DNA of 64,000 nucleotides from Microstegium vimineum (Eukaryota; Streptophyta; Magnoliopsida; Poales; Poaceae). Position 1 is the stretch's first letter; every line of letters begins with the position of its first letter. Shown one piece after another: positions 9,798 through 21,219 of the stretch. A program made the translations under genes and the position numbers. Location: the NCBI GenBank assembly GCA_022036555.1, contig CM039120.1, positions 6,982,179 to 7,046,178 of the forward strand, given 5' to 3'. The notes under the pieces were generated by a model. That model did not search any database and was not told the origin of the DNA. It saw only the letters and a program-made list of their open reading frames with translations.

Positions 9798-11405
9798 CGT
9801 ACTATTAAGAAGGGAAAACTCGTTTCGATTGCGGTTATCATGTGCCACTAGGTTTGCATTGCATACACATAAAATGAACCTAAGTGACACAAACATGAAC
9901 TAAAATCCAAGAAATATATTGTAAAAGGCTAACACAGAGCTTAAGTGGTTGGAACACTTGGTGTTAGCACTTGAAGACTTGGATAAGAAGATAAGGCTCG
10001 GTCTGGCACTGAAAAGGGCTCCGGACGTAGGGTCCGGACGCAGGGTCCGGACGCAAGCTAAGTGCGGTCCGGACCATTGGTCATGCGACCGGAGGCATAC
10101 CCTAGGCCTCGGCCTTTCTGGACAGGAGGTTCGGACGCTAAAGAGAGTCCAAACGCTGACTCCGGTCACGGGTCCGGAGCTCGGCGCTCTCTGGACTCCT
10201 CTGGATGTATTTATCCGGACGTTGAAGTGTGTCCGGACACAAGAGACCGGTCGTAGGACCGGAACCAAAGAGCTCTCTGGACCCTCCCTGGATTGGGTCC
10301 GGACGTAGAAGAAAGCGAGTCCGGACGCTACTGTTGCGTGCGTCCGGAGTCGACACGTCAGCACAGAGAAGGCGCCAACGGGCAAATTCAAACTGGAGGA
10401 GGGTCCGGACGCAGACGCGATGGTCCGGACCCCCCATGCATCTTGCGTCCGGACCGACACAGACAACTGAGAAAGAGGAGCAAAACGGCTAGTCTTTGGT
10501 GGATGACTATAAATGTGTTTTGGCCGGCTCCTAGGGCTCTCTCTTGCACCTCTCATTCATTTGACATACTTGTGCTTGCTTGAGATAACCCCCAACTCAC
10601 TATCTTCACTCTTGTTGCATACTTGTGAGAGTTTGAGTGATCCAAGTGCTTTGATCATTGCATTGCATCTTAGTGGCACTTGGTCATCGTCATCATCGCA
10701 AAGTTTCTTGTTATTCTTGGTGTTTGCCAACACCTAGATGGCTTGGCGATTGTGGAGAAGCTTCACGCAATTGGTGATTGTTTGCGGCCGACTTCGGTGA
10801 CTTCGGTGATTGTGAGAGGGCTTGTACCCACCTAGGCGGAGAGCCAAAGGGTAACTCTAGTGGATTGCTCGTGTCATTGAGTTACTCTCATTTGGGTGGA
10901 TTCTTGTGGCACCCGAGTTAGTGGGCTAGGCTTGTCATTGCCTATTAGCCACCAAATCACCACTTGAGTAGTCGACACAACGGGGACTAGCTTGGTGACA
11001 ACCAAGTGAACCTCGGGAGAAAAATCATTGTCTTCATCTTGTCTCCCCGCTACTTATTGGTATTCATTGTGATTGGTTCATCCTATTGACATCCATACAT
11101 CACAAGGCATCGGTATAAGAATCACCTCCTCTCTTCTATTTACTTCTTCCATATCTCGTCGAGTTAGCTTGCTAGTTAGATTCTTTAGTAGTTGTTCTTG
11201 CTAGCTTGTGCTAAGTGCTTTGGGTTCTTGCTATTGATTGACAAGCACTTAGCTAACTAGAATTGCATTGGATAGGTGGCTTTGCACCCCAAGTAGAGTT
11301 AGAGCAAAAAGCTTCGCTTAAGTGTTATCTAACCTTTTGCTCTAGTGATTTGTAGATTTTTTTATTAGGCTATTCACCCCCCTCTTAGCCATCTAGGACC
11401 TTTCA
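9798..11405 (+). repeat. 5' LTR of B, 5' end cut off by element A
   Basis: Near-identical to 55930-57494. TATA box at about 10507-10514 (CTATAAAT). It ends TTTCA directly before the primer site. The first 260 or so bases seen in the 3' copy are absent here because A is inserted. Long open frames such as 9900-10556 are products of the repeat array and also occur in the 3' copy. Confidence 0.9.
10018..10460 (+). repeat. Palindrome array in the U3 of B (TCCGGAC)
   Basis: TCCGGAC(G/C) recurs many times at irregular spacing of about 10-40 bp and stops about 45 bp before the TATA box. The same array is at 56150-56580 in the 3' LTR. Confidence 0.8.
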
Positions 11406-11407
11406 AG

Positions 11408-11418
11408 TGGTATCAGAG
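11408..11418 (+). promoter_or_regulatory. Primer binding site of B, initiator tRNA-Met
   Basis: TGGTATCAGAG begins two bases after the LTR end and matches the A primer site over 11 bases. Confidence 0.9.
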
Positions 11419-11465
11419 TCGTGGTCACCGCTATTATCAAGGCTTAACAACCTTCGGTGTTAGTG

Positions 11466-13490
11466 ATGGCTCAAATATCATTCAACCATGTGGGGAGCAA
11501 ACCGCCAATGTTTGATGACACCTCATTTGATTATTGGAAGAGGAAGATGAAGATGCATCTAGGCTCAATACATGAGAAGGTGTGGAGTGTGACCGAACAT
11601 GACTTTGTCATTCTTGATGAAGCCACTCCCACACCTAGAGAGCAAGAGAACCGCCAATGCAACACCATGGCACTCAATGTTATCTACAATGACATTGATT
11701 CTAAGGTGTTTGAACAAATCAAAGATCTAGAGAAAGCAAGTGAAGTGTGGAAGAGATTAGAAGATACATATAAGGGTACTTTAACGGTAAAGAATGCCAA
11801 TCTATACATGCTCAAGGACAAGTTATCTCACTTCAAGATGAAGGATGATGAGCCCATCTCGAAGATGTTTTATAGGCTCCAAGTGATCATTAATGATCTC
11901 AAGAGCTTGGGTGAGAAGGTCAAGGATGAAGACTTCTCAAACCGTTTTCTTGGTTGTTTGCCCAAGAAATACAAAACTTTGAGGCAAATAATTAGGAGAG
12001 ATGGTTTGATCAAGATCACTCCCAATGAAGTACTTGGTGAGATCATGACCGAAGAGCAATACAATGAAGAAAGTGAAGAAGAAGAGGTCAAGGAAGAAAA
12101 GAAAGAAAAGAAGAGCTTAGCATTCAAAGCTTATTCATCCAAGAGCAAGGGCAAATTAAAGAAGCAAGAGTCAAGTGATGATGAAGAAGCTAGTGATGAT
12201 GATGATTAGATGATGGCCCTCTTCGTGCGCAAGTTTGGCAAGTTCATGAAGAAGAAGGGCTATGGTGCTAGAAAGAGAAGAGATAACTTCAAGGACAAAG
12301 AATATGAGAAGAGATGGTGCAAGAGCACCGGTCACATGATTGCGGATTGTCCCAATCATAGTGATGATGATGAGAAGAAGAAGAGCAAGCATGACAAGAA
12401 GGAGAAGAAGCTATCCTTCACTAAGAATAAGAAGGGTGAATCATATGTGGTGACTTGGGATGATAGTGACTCTTCCGATGATGACTCTAGCAATGATGAG
12501 AGGAAGAAGTCCAAGAAGAAGGTCATGACAAGCATTGCTATCAACAACAAACCATCCATCTTCGACACTCCATCATGCTTCATGGCTAAGCCAACTAAGG
12601 TATAATCTCATGATGAAAGTGATAGTGATGATGATAGTAGTGATGATGAGGATGAGTACTCCAAGGAGGAACTAGTTGATATGATGAAGCAAACTTATGA
12701 GTGCTTTGAGAAGAAGAGAAAGGAGTGCAAAGAATTGAACAAGAAGCTTAATGCTCTTGAACAATCCTTTGATGAGCTCAATGGCTCTCATGAGAGGCTA
12801 ATGGAAGCCCATGAGAAGCCTTAGAGAACTCACTACAAGCTTGAAAAGGCTCACTCCTCTCTTCTTGATCAAAGTAAGGATAAGGTTGTTGCATCATGCA
12901 ATATTGAAGTAACTTGTGATATTCTAGATGAATCATTTTTCACTCCTATCATTGTTGCCCCAACTGAAACACAATGTAGCACCCCCACTTGCACATTTAC
13001 TAGTGATAGCTCAAAGGATGATGCTACACTAGTGATTGAAAATGAAAAATTGAAACATGATGTTAATGAACTCACTCATGCTTTGGGTAAGGCATATGGT
13101 GGAGATGCACGCTTGCTAAAGTGCTTGGGTAGCCAAAGATTTTCCCTTTGCAAAGAGGGATTGGGCTATACCCCCAAGAAGGGCAAGTCAGCCTTTGTCA
13201 CTCCTAAGCCTAGCTTTGTGAGGAGCAATGGCCGGTTTTGCACAAAATGAAAGCAAGTAGGGCATGTAGACCAATATTGCAAACTTAACATGAGCCAAAC
13301 CAAGTTTGCTAAAGCTACCTATATGCACTTTGATTCATGTTATATGCTTACCAAAAGTGATAAAGGTATCATGGCTAAGTATGTTGGCACATCCATTGTT
13401 GGCCCAAAGAAGAAGGCTATTTGGGTGCCAAAGTCCTTGGTCACTAACTTTGGAGGACCCAAACAAGTATGGGTGCTTAAGAAGAACTAA
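11466..13490 (+). pseudogene. gag: Sirevirus B gag, broken by several stops
   Basis: The start is the ATG at 11466 (MAQISFNHVG), not the GTG frame 9 nt upstream. The Gag N-domain (MFDDTSFDYWKRKMKMHLG) and the following helices are open to a TAG at 12207-12209 in an Asp run. The frame then resumes with a damaged knuckle (WCKSTGHMIADC; the first Cys pair is disturbed) and acidic/Lys-rich coiled-coil segments. Further stops fall near 12604, 12823 and 13250, the last next to a second degenerate knuckle (K*KQVGHVDQYC). It ends GPKQVWVLKKN with TAA at 13488. It is the counterpart of A gag but clearly divergent, so a different Sirevirus family, and it cannot give full-length Gag. Confidence 0.85.
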
Positions 13491-13502
13491 TTTGTTTTGT
13501 AG

Positions 13503-13852
13503 GTCAATTACAAAGCCGGAGGAAGGCATTGGGTGCTTGATAGTGGGTGCACTCAACACATGACCGGGGATTCTAGAATGTTAAAATCAATCAACTCCAA
13601 CACCAATGATGGCATTGATAGTATTACATTTGGTGATAATGGAAAGGGCAAGGTCAAGGGTCTTGGTAAGATTGCAATATCCAATGACTTGAGCATATCC
13701 AATGTCTTGCTAGTTGAGAGCTTGAACTTCAATTTGCTATCGGTAGCTCAATTGTGTGATCTTTGATTCAAATGCATATTTAGAGTAGATGATGTAGAGA
13801 TCATTAGTGTAGATGGTTCAAACTTGATCTTCAAAGGCTTTAGATATGAGAA
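13503..13852 (+). pseudogene. pol: Sirevirus B protease / GAG-pre-integrase fragment
   Basis: It opens after a TAG (13500-13502) and encodes HWVLDSGCTQHMTGD, the aspartic protease site, then SITFGDNGKGKVKGLG and NFNLLSVAQLCDL as in element A. A TGA near 13764 breaks it. Similarity continues (SNLIFKGFRYEN) and ends abruptly at 13852, where sequence of element F begins. Confidence 0.85.
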
Positions 13853-13992
13853 CCTCGCGACCTTCCCTGTGAGGAAAAGAGTACGACGCCTTGCGAAGCA
13901 ACTGCGAAAGTAAAAATGCTGAGAAAAGTAAATCTACCTACAAGCCAACCATCGCTTATATTTTTGCGAAGGTTGCTCTTACATTAGATGTA

Positions 13993-14838
13993 AAATCTCT
14001 TTAGGTTGCTGGAGTTCTAGGTGTGCGTGGTCGTTCTACCTTCGGTGTCTGTTAGTAGAAAAGCTTTCGGTCGTCCTGCGGCCTTCGCGATGAAAGGTCC
14101 TTCCCACTTGGGCTGAAGTTTTCCAGCCATTTCTGCATTTGACTTTCTTCGGAGAACGAGGTCTCCGTCCTTGATGTTCTTGTGTATTATCTTGCTATCC
14201 CTTCAGCCTTTTGTTTGTTCCTGATACTTGGATATGTTCTGCACTGCTTCTAGCTTCGCTCCCTCTATTGCTTCCTTGGAGCACTCTTCATCCAGTGCCA
14301 TTGCGTGTTTTGTCACTCTCAGGCTTTGGAGATTTACCTCTTCTGGCAACATGGCCTCTTCGTCGTAGAGTAGCTTGAATGGTGTAAAGCCTACTGCTCT
14401 GGAGGTTGTTGTGTTGTGGGACCATACTACTCTTGGTAGCTCTTCAATCCATTTTCTCTTGCGGGGTTAGACAAAGTTTTTGCGATGGCCGAGAAGATGA
14501 TCTTGTTTGATCTTTCAACAGCTCTGTTAGATTCTGGGTGATAGACTGATGCGAAGGCTACTTGGGTTCTGACGTTATTGCAATATTTTTTGAATAGGTC
14601 CGAGTCAAACTGTTTGCCATTGTCCACTGTGAGGGTCCTTGGTACTCTGAATCTGCAGATGATGTTTTGCCATAAGAATTTCCTTACTAATTCAAAGGTT
14701 ATCTCCGCCAATGGCTTTGCTTCTATCCATCTTGTGAAGTATTCCACGGCGACTACCGCGAATTTGTTTCCCCCTTGCGAAGGTGGCAGGGGTCCTACTA
14801 GATCCATGCCCCATCGTTGCAGTGGCCATGTTGCTGGT
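13993..14838 (-). pseudogene. pol: Element F integrase, catalytic and C-terminal part
   Basis: It continues the integrase begun at 46638; the two parts abut at the CTGGT target site. It encodes WGMDLVGPLPPSQGG, FTRWIEAKPL, TVDNGKQFDS and HPESNRAVERSN, the D-D-E catalytic core. A one-base shift near 14455 moves it to the frame of RKWIEELPRVVWSHNTT and GFTPFKLLYDEEAMLPEE. The C-terminal chromodomain-like end (GDLVLRRKS, LQPKWEGPF) follows, with a TAG for an expected Trp close to the end (NLKRFYI then TAA near 13993). Confidence 0.85.
14834..14838. repeat. Target site duplication of element C (CTGGT)
   Basis: CTGGT occurs directly before the left LTR (14834-14838) and directly after the right LTR (46633-46637). 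A 5-bp duplication is standard for LTR retrotransposons and shows that both ends belong to one insertion. Confidence 0.93.
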
Positions 14839-15680
14839 TGTTGACACAAAAAACGTCGGATCTGCGAACACCTCGGGCTTATACCCAAAATTTTGATATC
14901 CAAGGTGTGCCAGTCGATTTGACTAGTTAATCGACAAGGATGATAACTAGAACAAAATTGAACAAGACGACAGCGATACACCCAGACGTCAAAGCTCAGA
15001 TTGCTCAAAACACAGAACTTGCAAGGTTGACGGAGGTCGTGTAGATGCAGCCCATCGAGACATCGTAAGAACTCGTAGATGAACTAGAACTATAATGCGA
15101 TAAAAGTAGATTTGTTGGAAAAGTAGATGAAAATAATAGATGTATTTGATTGATTGTATATCTTTCATACCACCCCTAGGTACACATTTATACTCCAGTA
15201 GGAGGAGCTGTAAACAGACACGACTCATACCTAAACAAGACTCCTATTTTTAAAGGAAATAAACGACTCATGCAAGAGTTGGACTATTTTTAAAAGAAAT
15301 AAACGACTCATGCAAGAGTCAGACTCCAACTATAATAATAATATTTCCTTATTTGTCTCCTTACGATGAAACTTTCCATCGGCAGATTCCCTCAATCCGC
15401 AACCTTCTTCTATTACTATCGGCAACCTTCTGCTGACGTTGGCCACACCATCCCGTATCCATCAGCAATATTTCCGATCGGCAATATTCTCTTGTTCCCA
15501 TCGGCAACACCTTCCCATCGGCAAAATACCCTTGTTTCATCTTGACGTTTTCTTCAATCTTCTTCTTCTACTGGTAATCTGATTGGCAGTATCTTGATGC
15601 CGATAAGAAAAAACAACAATCTCTTTATTGATCATCGTACTCGATCCATATTGACACATACCAAAAAAACAGTGTCAACA
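14839..15680 (-). repeat. 3' LTR of C
   Basis: 842 bp with TGTTGACAC..GTGTCAACA ends. TATA box of the minus strand at about 15185-15193. It is 199 bp shorter than the other copy, fully explained by a MITE-like insertion (182 bp with its repeat) and a 17-bp indel. ATCGGCA motifs are frequent in its 5' half. Confidence 0.93.
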
Positions 15681-15695
15681 CATGCCCCCTAATTT
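15681..15695 (-). promoter_or_regulatory. Polypurine tract of C
   Basis: The minus strand reads AAATTAGGGGGCATG directly before the 3' LTR, the position needed to prime plus-strand DNA synthesis. Confidence 0.75.
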
Positions 15696-16080
15696 TGGAG
15701 TATAAAAATCTCATGCGCCGAAATTTCCTCTACTGTAATCTTTTCCCTCCAAAATGCTCATACCGTCACTTCGATTACCGCGCGCCATCATTGTAAATTA
15801 CCAACAACTCCCGTAACTATAGCGCCAACAGTTGTAATTCCTCGATCACCGCGCAAATCACTGTGATGTCCTTCCATATTCTTGTTCAATTAAAAAGGAA
15901 AATTCGAAAACACCCTTTGACCTAGGTCTATAAATACTGTCGTCCGCCCTCTTTTTCATCCTGAGCTCATACTTTCATCCCCCATTTTACCAGAATTCCC
16001 GAAGAACACTCCAGCAACACCAATCGGCAGCCTCTTCTTCCATCAGAAGGCTCAAATCCCGCAAGAACTCCTCCGTTCCG

Positions 16081-19000
16081 ATGGCGATCAACTTCAATGC
16101 TCCTGCGGTAATTTTTCTTTTCCCGTTTCATACTTTGTGGCTCCCTCTCTCTACGTTGTTTCTTGATTTCTTTTCCTCCCCTTTCTTTCACTTCTTGAAT
16201 CTAGGAAATGCACAACAAAATAGTGATCCCCACTGATCAAGCACACCTCTGTTGTCTGGGTCCAATGGAGAATACCGATCCAACCAACCTCATCAACGCG
16301 GAAACCAACCGCATCCCTTTTAGATCCGAACACTTTGATCTAGGGTTATGGACAGACACCTTTCGCTCCTGGCCCAAACCTACCAAAGGGTGGAAGAACT
16401 GGTATCTCAGGATGGCTAGGTCACAACAACTCTATTGGTCAGAACGCAACATAGATCAATGCATCAGGTTGTCTATTGCCGATATGGCCAAGAATGAAAA
16501 CATGATGATTGTTTCTTCTTATTTCTGGTCTGATACAATGAACACATTTCTATTTAGACATGGACCAGCCACCCCCACACTTGCCGATGTACACATGCTT
16601 ACCGGCCTCAATGTCTCCTCTGCCGATCCTACCACCTTTTTCTGCAGGAAGTCCGAACGTCGGGTAAACACACGTAATATCGGTGGTTGGACCGGATATA
16701 TCCAAGAGTATCATAAGACTGGATCGGTAGGCCAAAGGGAGCATGCCATCTTCCTAAACATGTGGTTGGAGAAGTTTGTTTTCTGTGGTAGAACAGTTGG
16801 ACCTACCAACATGTACCTTCCTGCAGCAAAACTTTTGGCCAATGGAGGACTTCCTCTTGGCCGATAACTCCTCAGCTCAGTTTATCACCTCCTACACCAG
16901 GTATCGGGAAAGTTACTACTAGGCGAGCCCATCGGCAACCTTGGAGGTCCTTGGTGGTTCATCAACTTATGGCTAAACGCCCACATGCATAAATGTCTTC
17001 AATTCGATCTGTTTAGCCAGCAGTTCCCAAGAGATATATCTGAAGACTATGTATTTGCTGAGGATGAATCGGCAACCCGTTCCCCACTCAATTTTGGGGA
17101 AGCCATAATAGTGCTACCAGGAACCGATGCCAACGAAGATCAATTTGGCATGTTCTTTCAGAGGTTCTACTGCGGAATTCCTGCTGCAGAACGAGTCTGG
17201 TGGCCTTATATCGATGAAGATAACCGATTTCCACTCTCCTTCAACCTTACCGATGGGAATATACCACAAAATGAAGGAATCATGAAGGCTACCCTCATTC
17301 CCCGGGCTATTCCAGTTAACATCTTTGGGATCGGAAAGAACACTCATCCGTCATAGGAATTCTATTATCCATCGGCAGCAGCAAGACAATTAGCATTTGG
17401 TCAATTACCGATCAAACTCAGCTATGTCAATGTGGTAAAACCAAGAGAGGTCATCTCCAGTGCTATAGATTGGAATAAAATTGTCACTCTCTCCCCTCAT
17501 GCCGATGTAGCCAACATCGACTTATCCTCTTGGGCGCCGACATCCTTTATCACTGAGTCATACAAATCCTAGTGGCAAGAATGGAAGGATCAACTATTTG
17601 CTACATCATCACACTACTATCGGCACCTGATTGACGCTGATCATATTATAACCTGATGATGCGGTAAGTTTATTTCCGATACTATTTTTCGTTAACTTTT
17701 CAAATGCATCGGTAACTAACCCTCTGTCAACAGGTTAACGATCTGATCCCCAAAAAGAGCAAGAGCGGCAAACATTTTAACCTACGACCGATGAACCCTA
17801 TATCGATAATTGGCAGCAAGACCCCTTCATTGGCTGCCCTCATGCATCACAAAGCAATTCCTAAGATTACCATCAGGTCCAAACCACTGCCAACCGATGA
17901 TGCTGCTACTGCTGCCGCTGCCTTGGTGCAAGCTTTCGCGGTAACAAGTCTTCATTTGTCTATGCCGATCACAACAATATTTTAAATCGACAATTTTTAT
18001 TCAATCTCACCAAATTCTCTTCTGCAGCAGACAAGTTCATCAGCAGCCGTTCCAAACACGCAAACTTCTACGGCTCAGCCTGTCGATGCCCCCCAAGTGC
18101 AACAATCAAAACGCCGAGGCTCATCAAGTACCGCTCCCCGACCGAAACGCCCAAGGCCGCCAGCTCCAATCACATCATCAACTACATCTCCTCAAGCTCC
18201 TACCGATACACTAACATCGGAGCCAGCATCGGCACCCATCCTTGACCAATCAACAGCCAAAATTCCTAACCAAGAAACAGCACCATCGCCGCAGGGGCCG
18301 GCCGCAACAACAGAAACATCACCGGCATCGACATCAGTACCAGCACCAATTATCCCTCCCACCGAGGCAAGTTCATCGGCAACATTTGTTGATCAAGACA
18401 CAGTTACGCCAACTACTCTGCCAAGTCCAAGACGGGAGATCGCTCTCAAACAGGTAAACCAAATACTTATTATAAACTCGCAAGATACAAGCTTGCAGCT
18501 GACAAATCTTAATCCTTCTCTTTTCAGGCTCAAGATTCTCCCAATAGTTTATTCTCCTTCACTATCAACCTGCCAGACGAAGACGAAGAAGACGAAAGTT
18601 CTGCTCCAGCCTCAGACATCATATCGGCAGAAGTAAAGTCCAAACTCGAAGCCATACTACTCTTACTGCAGCAAAACACTTCCCAACTAGTCCAAGACTC
18701 CAATGCAGTAAGAATAGCTTTCAAAGAGATTCAGAGCCAACTGTCTGCTGATATCAAAGAAACGTTCTTCCAAGCAGCGTACCTTAAGAGCCGACAACTC
18801 CAATATCAAAAGGCTTCACGTCGCATTGCCGATAGAACCGCCCAAACAGAACTTGAAGAAGAAATGCTTAAATTCAAGCGAACCACCGAAGAAAAGCACA
18901 AAGACATCGGCCGTTTGGCAGCTTCTGGTATTGGGCTTGAACAAGAAATTGTTCGTCTATCGACACGAAAAGAGGAGCTGCTAGCAGAACTAAAGAAAGT

Positions 19001-19217
19001 TGACAAAGCTTTAGGTACAGCTAATCAAAATAAGGCTCAACTCCCTGCCGCCACCAAAGCCATACAACAAGAGAGAGATGCCGATGCTCGTGAAGCCCTT
19101 CTACTAAAGAGGAAGATCAAGCCAGTTGAAGGCTCTGCCGATGACGACGCCAAAGAGATAGAGGAAGCAGATCAAATTCGCCTTCGTGCAATCTTATCTA
19201 TCCAAAATCTGTTGTAA
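16081..19217 (+). pseudogene. Antisense plant-mobile-domain (PMD) gene of C, five exons, decayed
   Basis: Reading opposite to gag-pol, exons are inferred at 16081-16107 (MAINFNAPA), 16205-17663, 17734-17940, 18028-18453 and 18528-19217. All introns have GT..AG ends, with pyrimidine-rich acceptors. Exon 2 has the aminotransferase-like plant mobile domain (KGWKNWYLRMARSQQLYW, YFWSDTMNTFLFRHG, TPTLADVHMLTGL). Exons 3-4 are a Pro/Ala/Ser/Thr-rich linker with an RPKRPR basic patch, possibly a nuclear signal. Exon 5 is a 229-codon coiled coil (EEKHKDIGRL, TRKEELLAELKKVDKAL) with conserved KRKIKPVEGSADDDAKE. Exon 2 carries stops near 16864, 17354 and 17570 where E has sense codons, plus a shift near its end, so it is a pseudogene here. 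The function of PMD proteins in these elements is unknown; host PMD proteins (MAIN family) act in silencing and genome stability. Confidence 0.8.
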
Positions 19218-19329
19218 TTTATTGCACTGATAACCGTGAACTTGATGACTATTCTCTTTGTAAATTAACGCTTCTTCTACCGATATTTCGTATAATGACT
19301 TTATCATCGGTAGTCATATTTGCATTATT

Positions 19330-19739
19330 TCATGCATCCATCCAGATACTAGGATAATATTTCTTCAAATATTTACCATTGATTGCTCTGGAAAATGCAA
19401 CTCCTTCGAGAGTCTCCAAAATATAAGCGTTGCCAGAAACAGACTGATTTATCCGAAAAGGACCTTCCCAATTAGGAGACCACTTCCCAAACTTCGAATT
19501 CTTTGTTCCAATCGGTAAAATCAGTTTCCACACTAAATCACCATCGACAAACTCTTTCACTTTTACTTTCTTGTTATACCATCTGGCAACCCTTTTCTTA
19601 TTTTCTTCAATACTGATTAGAGCTCTTAGCCGATGACCCGCTAGATCTTCCAACTCATCCTTCATAAGGATATCATACTCATCGGCTGCTAATTGGTCTT
19701 GGGAAAACAATCGCCTAGAACCAGTTTTAATTTCCCAAG
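19330..19739 (-). pseudogene. pol: Element C integrase C-terminus, cut by insertion of D
   Basis: Encodes WEIKTGSRRLFSQDQL, the LEDLAGHRLRALISIEENKKRVA helix region, VKEFVDGDLVWKLILPIG and SPNWEGPFRI, ending SIWMDA: the gypsy integrase C-terminal domain. It is collinear with 25158-25560 of element E. The upstream half is at 38990 onward, across element D. The 3' end lies 112 bp from the 3' end of the convergent PMD gene. Confidence 0.88.
19735..19739. repeat. Target site duplication of element D (CCAAG)
   Basis: CCAAG lies directly before D's 5' LTR (19735-19739) and directly after its 3' LTR (38990-38994). Joining the flanks restores the C integrase frame. Confidence 0.92.
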
Positions 19740-20118
19740 TGTAATAAAAATGGTCCCCATGTCCCATTTAGTTTGGATTTTGGTGTTTGATGATCAACAT
19801 AACCAAATTGGACTAACGTATTTGCAAGTGTTTATTTTGTTGTCCAATAGGGTGCAAACATGCTTTGGACTTAGACAACACCGCAAGCAAGACATTTGAA
19901 GCATATAGAAGACCTAAAAGATCAAGCATAGTTCAAGCATGGAGGAAGGAACCTACTCGAAAGCAAGACCGCGAAGATACAAAGTCTTCCGGACGCTCGT
20001 CGCCTCACGTCCTTACTTTTGGAAATCAGCCCGGATGAAAACAGTGAAGAAAAGGGCTTCGGACGCTATAAACAGGAAGGTCCGGACCATTGCGGATGCG
20101 TCCGGACACCTAGGGTTT
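19740..20118 (+). repeat. 5' LTR of D, first part
   Basis: Collinear with 37427-37805 of the 3' copy; starts TGTAA after the CCAAG duplication. It carries the first TCCGGAC palindromes and stops at GGGTTTT, where E's LTR begins. Confidence 0.9.
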
Positions 20119-21202
20119 TGTTGACACAAAAAGCGTCAAATTTGTGAACAACTCGGGCTATTACCCAAAGCTCGATGTCGAGGGCGTGCCAGTCGATTTG
20201 ACCAATAAATCGACAAGGATGATAACTATGACAAACTGAACGAGACGACAGCGATGCGCCCGGACGTCAAGGCTCAGATTGATCACGGATAACTAGAGCA
20301 GAGCTAGACGAGGCAAACAGCGATGCGCCTGGATTGCCAAAGCCTAGAGGTACTCCCACGCGGAACTAACAAGGATTTGACAGAGATCAGGGTGATGCAG
20401 CCCGTCGAAAGCTTGAAGAACTCGTTGATAACTATAACTAATGCATAAGAAAGGGTAAATTGCGATAAAAGTAGGATAAAAAGTAGAATTGGTTTATTTT
20501 TGATTGGATTGATTGTTTATTCCATAGCCCTCGGGCACATATTTATACTCCCGCATGGAGAGTTTTACAATGACACGACACATATCTTTCCTAAAACAAA
20601 CCCCTACTTTAAAGGAAACTGACTCGCGCAGGAGCCGGATAACAATATTTATTTCCTAAACAAACACACCTATTTTAAAGGAAAATAAGCAACCCATGCA
20701 AGAGTCGGACTCAAACTACTATAATAATACTGGCACAGAACACCAGTTTCCTTATACTCCTCGATAGAAACTTTCCATCGGCAAACCCTTTTAATCCGCA
20801 CCTTCCTTCTTTGGCCCTCCGTTACTGCCAAGTACTAAGTCACGCCCATCGGCATCGGCAATATTTTCCCGATTGGCAATCGGCAGCATCTTTCATCGGC
20901 AATCGGCAACGGGCCCTTATCGGCAATCGTCAACCAGCTTCCATCGGCAATCGGCAACGAGCCTTTATTAGCAATTGGCAAGGCCTCTTTATCGGAAATC
21001 GGCAATAGCAGCTCATCGGCAATCGGCAAGACCACCGATTAACCTTTATCGACAAAAATCACCCAACCTTCATCGGCAACACACTTGGCCTTTTGCAGCC
21101 CATCGGCCATATCAGCTCATACCTTACCGATGCCGATGGAAAACAGTCACCGACCAGTCCAGCTTTGGCCCATTTGACACGTGTCGAAAACCGGTGTCAA
21201 CA
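20119..21202 (-). repeat. 3' LTR of E, complete
   Basis: 1084 bp with TGTTGACAC..GTGTCAACA ends, the same ends as C. Minus-strand TATA at about 20541-20548. Toward its right end it carries an array of ATCGGCAATCGGCA units. Confidence 0.92.
20860..21075 (-). repeat. Degenerate ATCGGCAATCGGCA tandem array in E's LTR
   Basis: Units of roughly 30 bp built from ATCGGCAATCGGCA(A/T) alternate with variable 12-15 bp spacers, about seven times. In transcription sense the array lies in U3, upstream of the TATA box. The truncated 5' LTR keeps only its first units. Confidence 0.7.
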
Positions 21203-21219
21203 CATGCCCCCCAGTTTCG
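21203..21219 (-). promoter_or_regulatory. Polypurine tract of E
   Basis: The minus strand reads AAACTGGGGGGCATG up to the 3' LTR, at the same position as in C. Confidence 0.72.

Noticed and set aside
9900..10583. Several overlapping ORFs of 90-220 codons on both strands (repeated at 56073-56702)
   Set aside because: They lie in the TCCGGAC array of B's LTRs; a palindromic repeat of length not divisible by three opens frames in every phase. Same for 9057-9380, 33000-33340 and 37640-38200.
13853..13992. 3' LTR of F
   Set aside because: No similarity to 53908-54291, no TG..CA ends and no TATA; read as untranslated tail only.
14839..15008. N-terminal part of the 14427-15008 minus ORF as integrase
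   Set aside because: These codons are C's LTR read through; true F integrase begins at 14838.
20860..21075. CRISPR-like array
   Set aside because: Repeats are degenerate, spacers are short and repeat-like, and it lies inside an LTR of a plant element.
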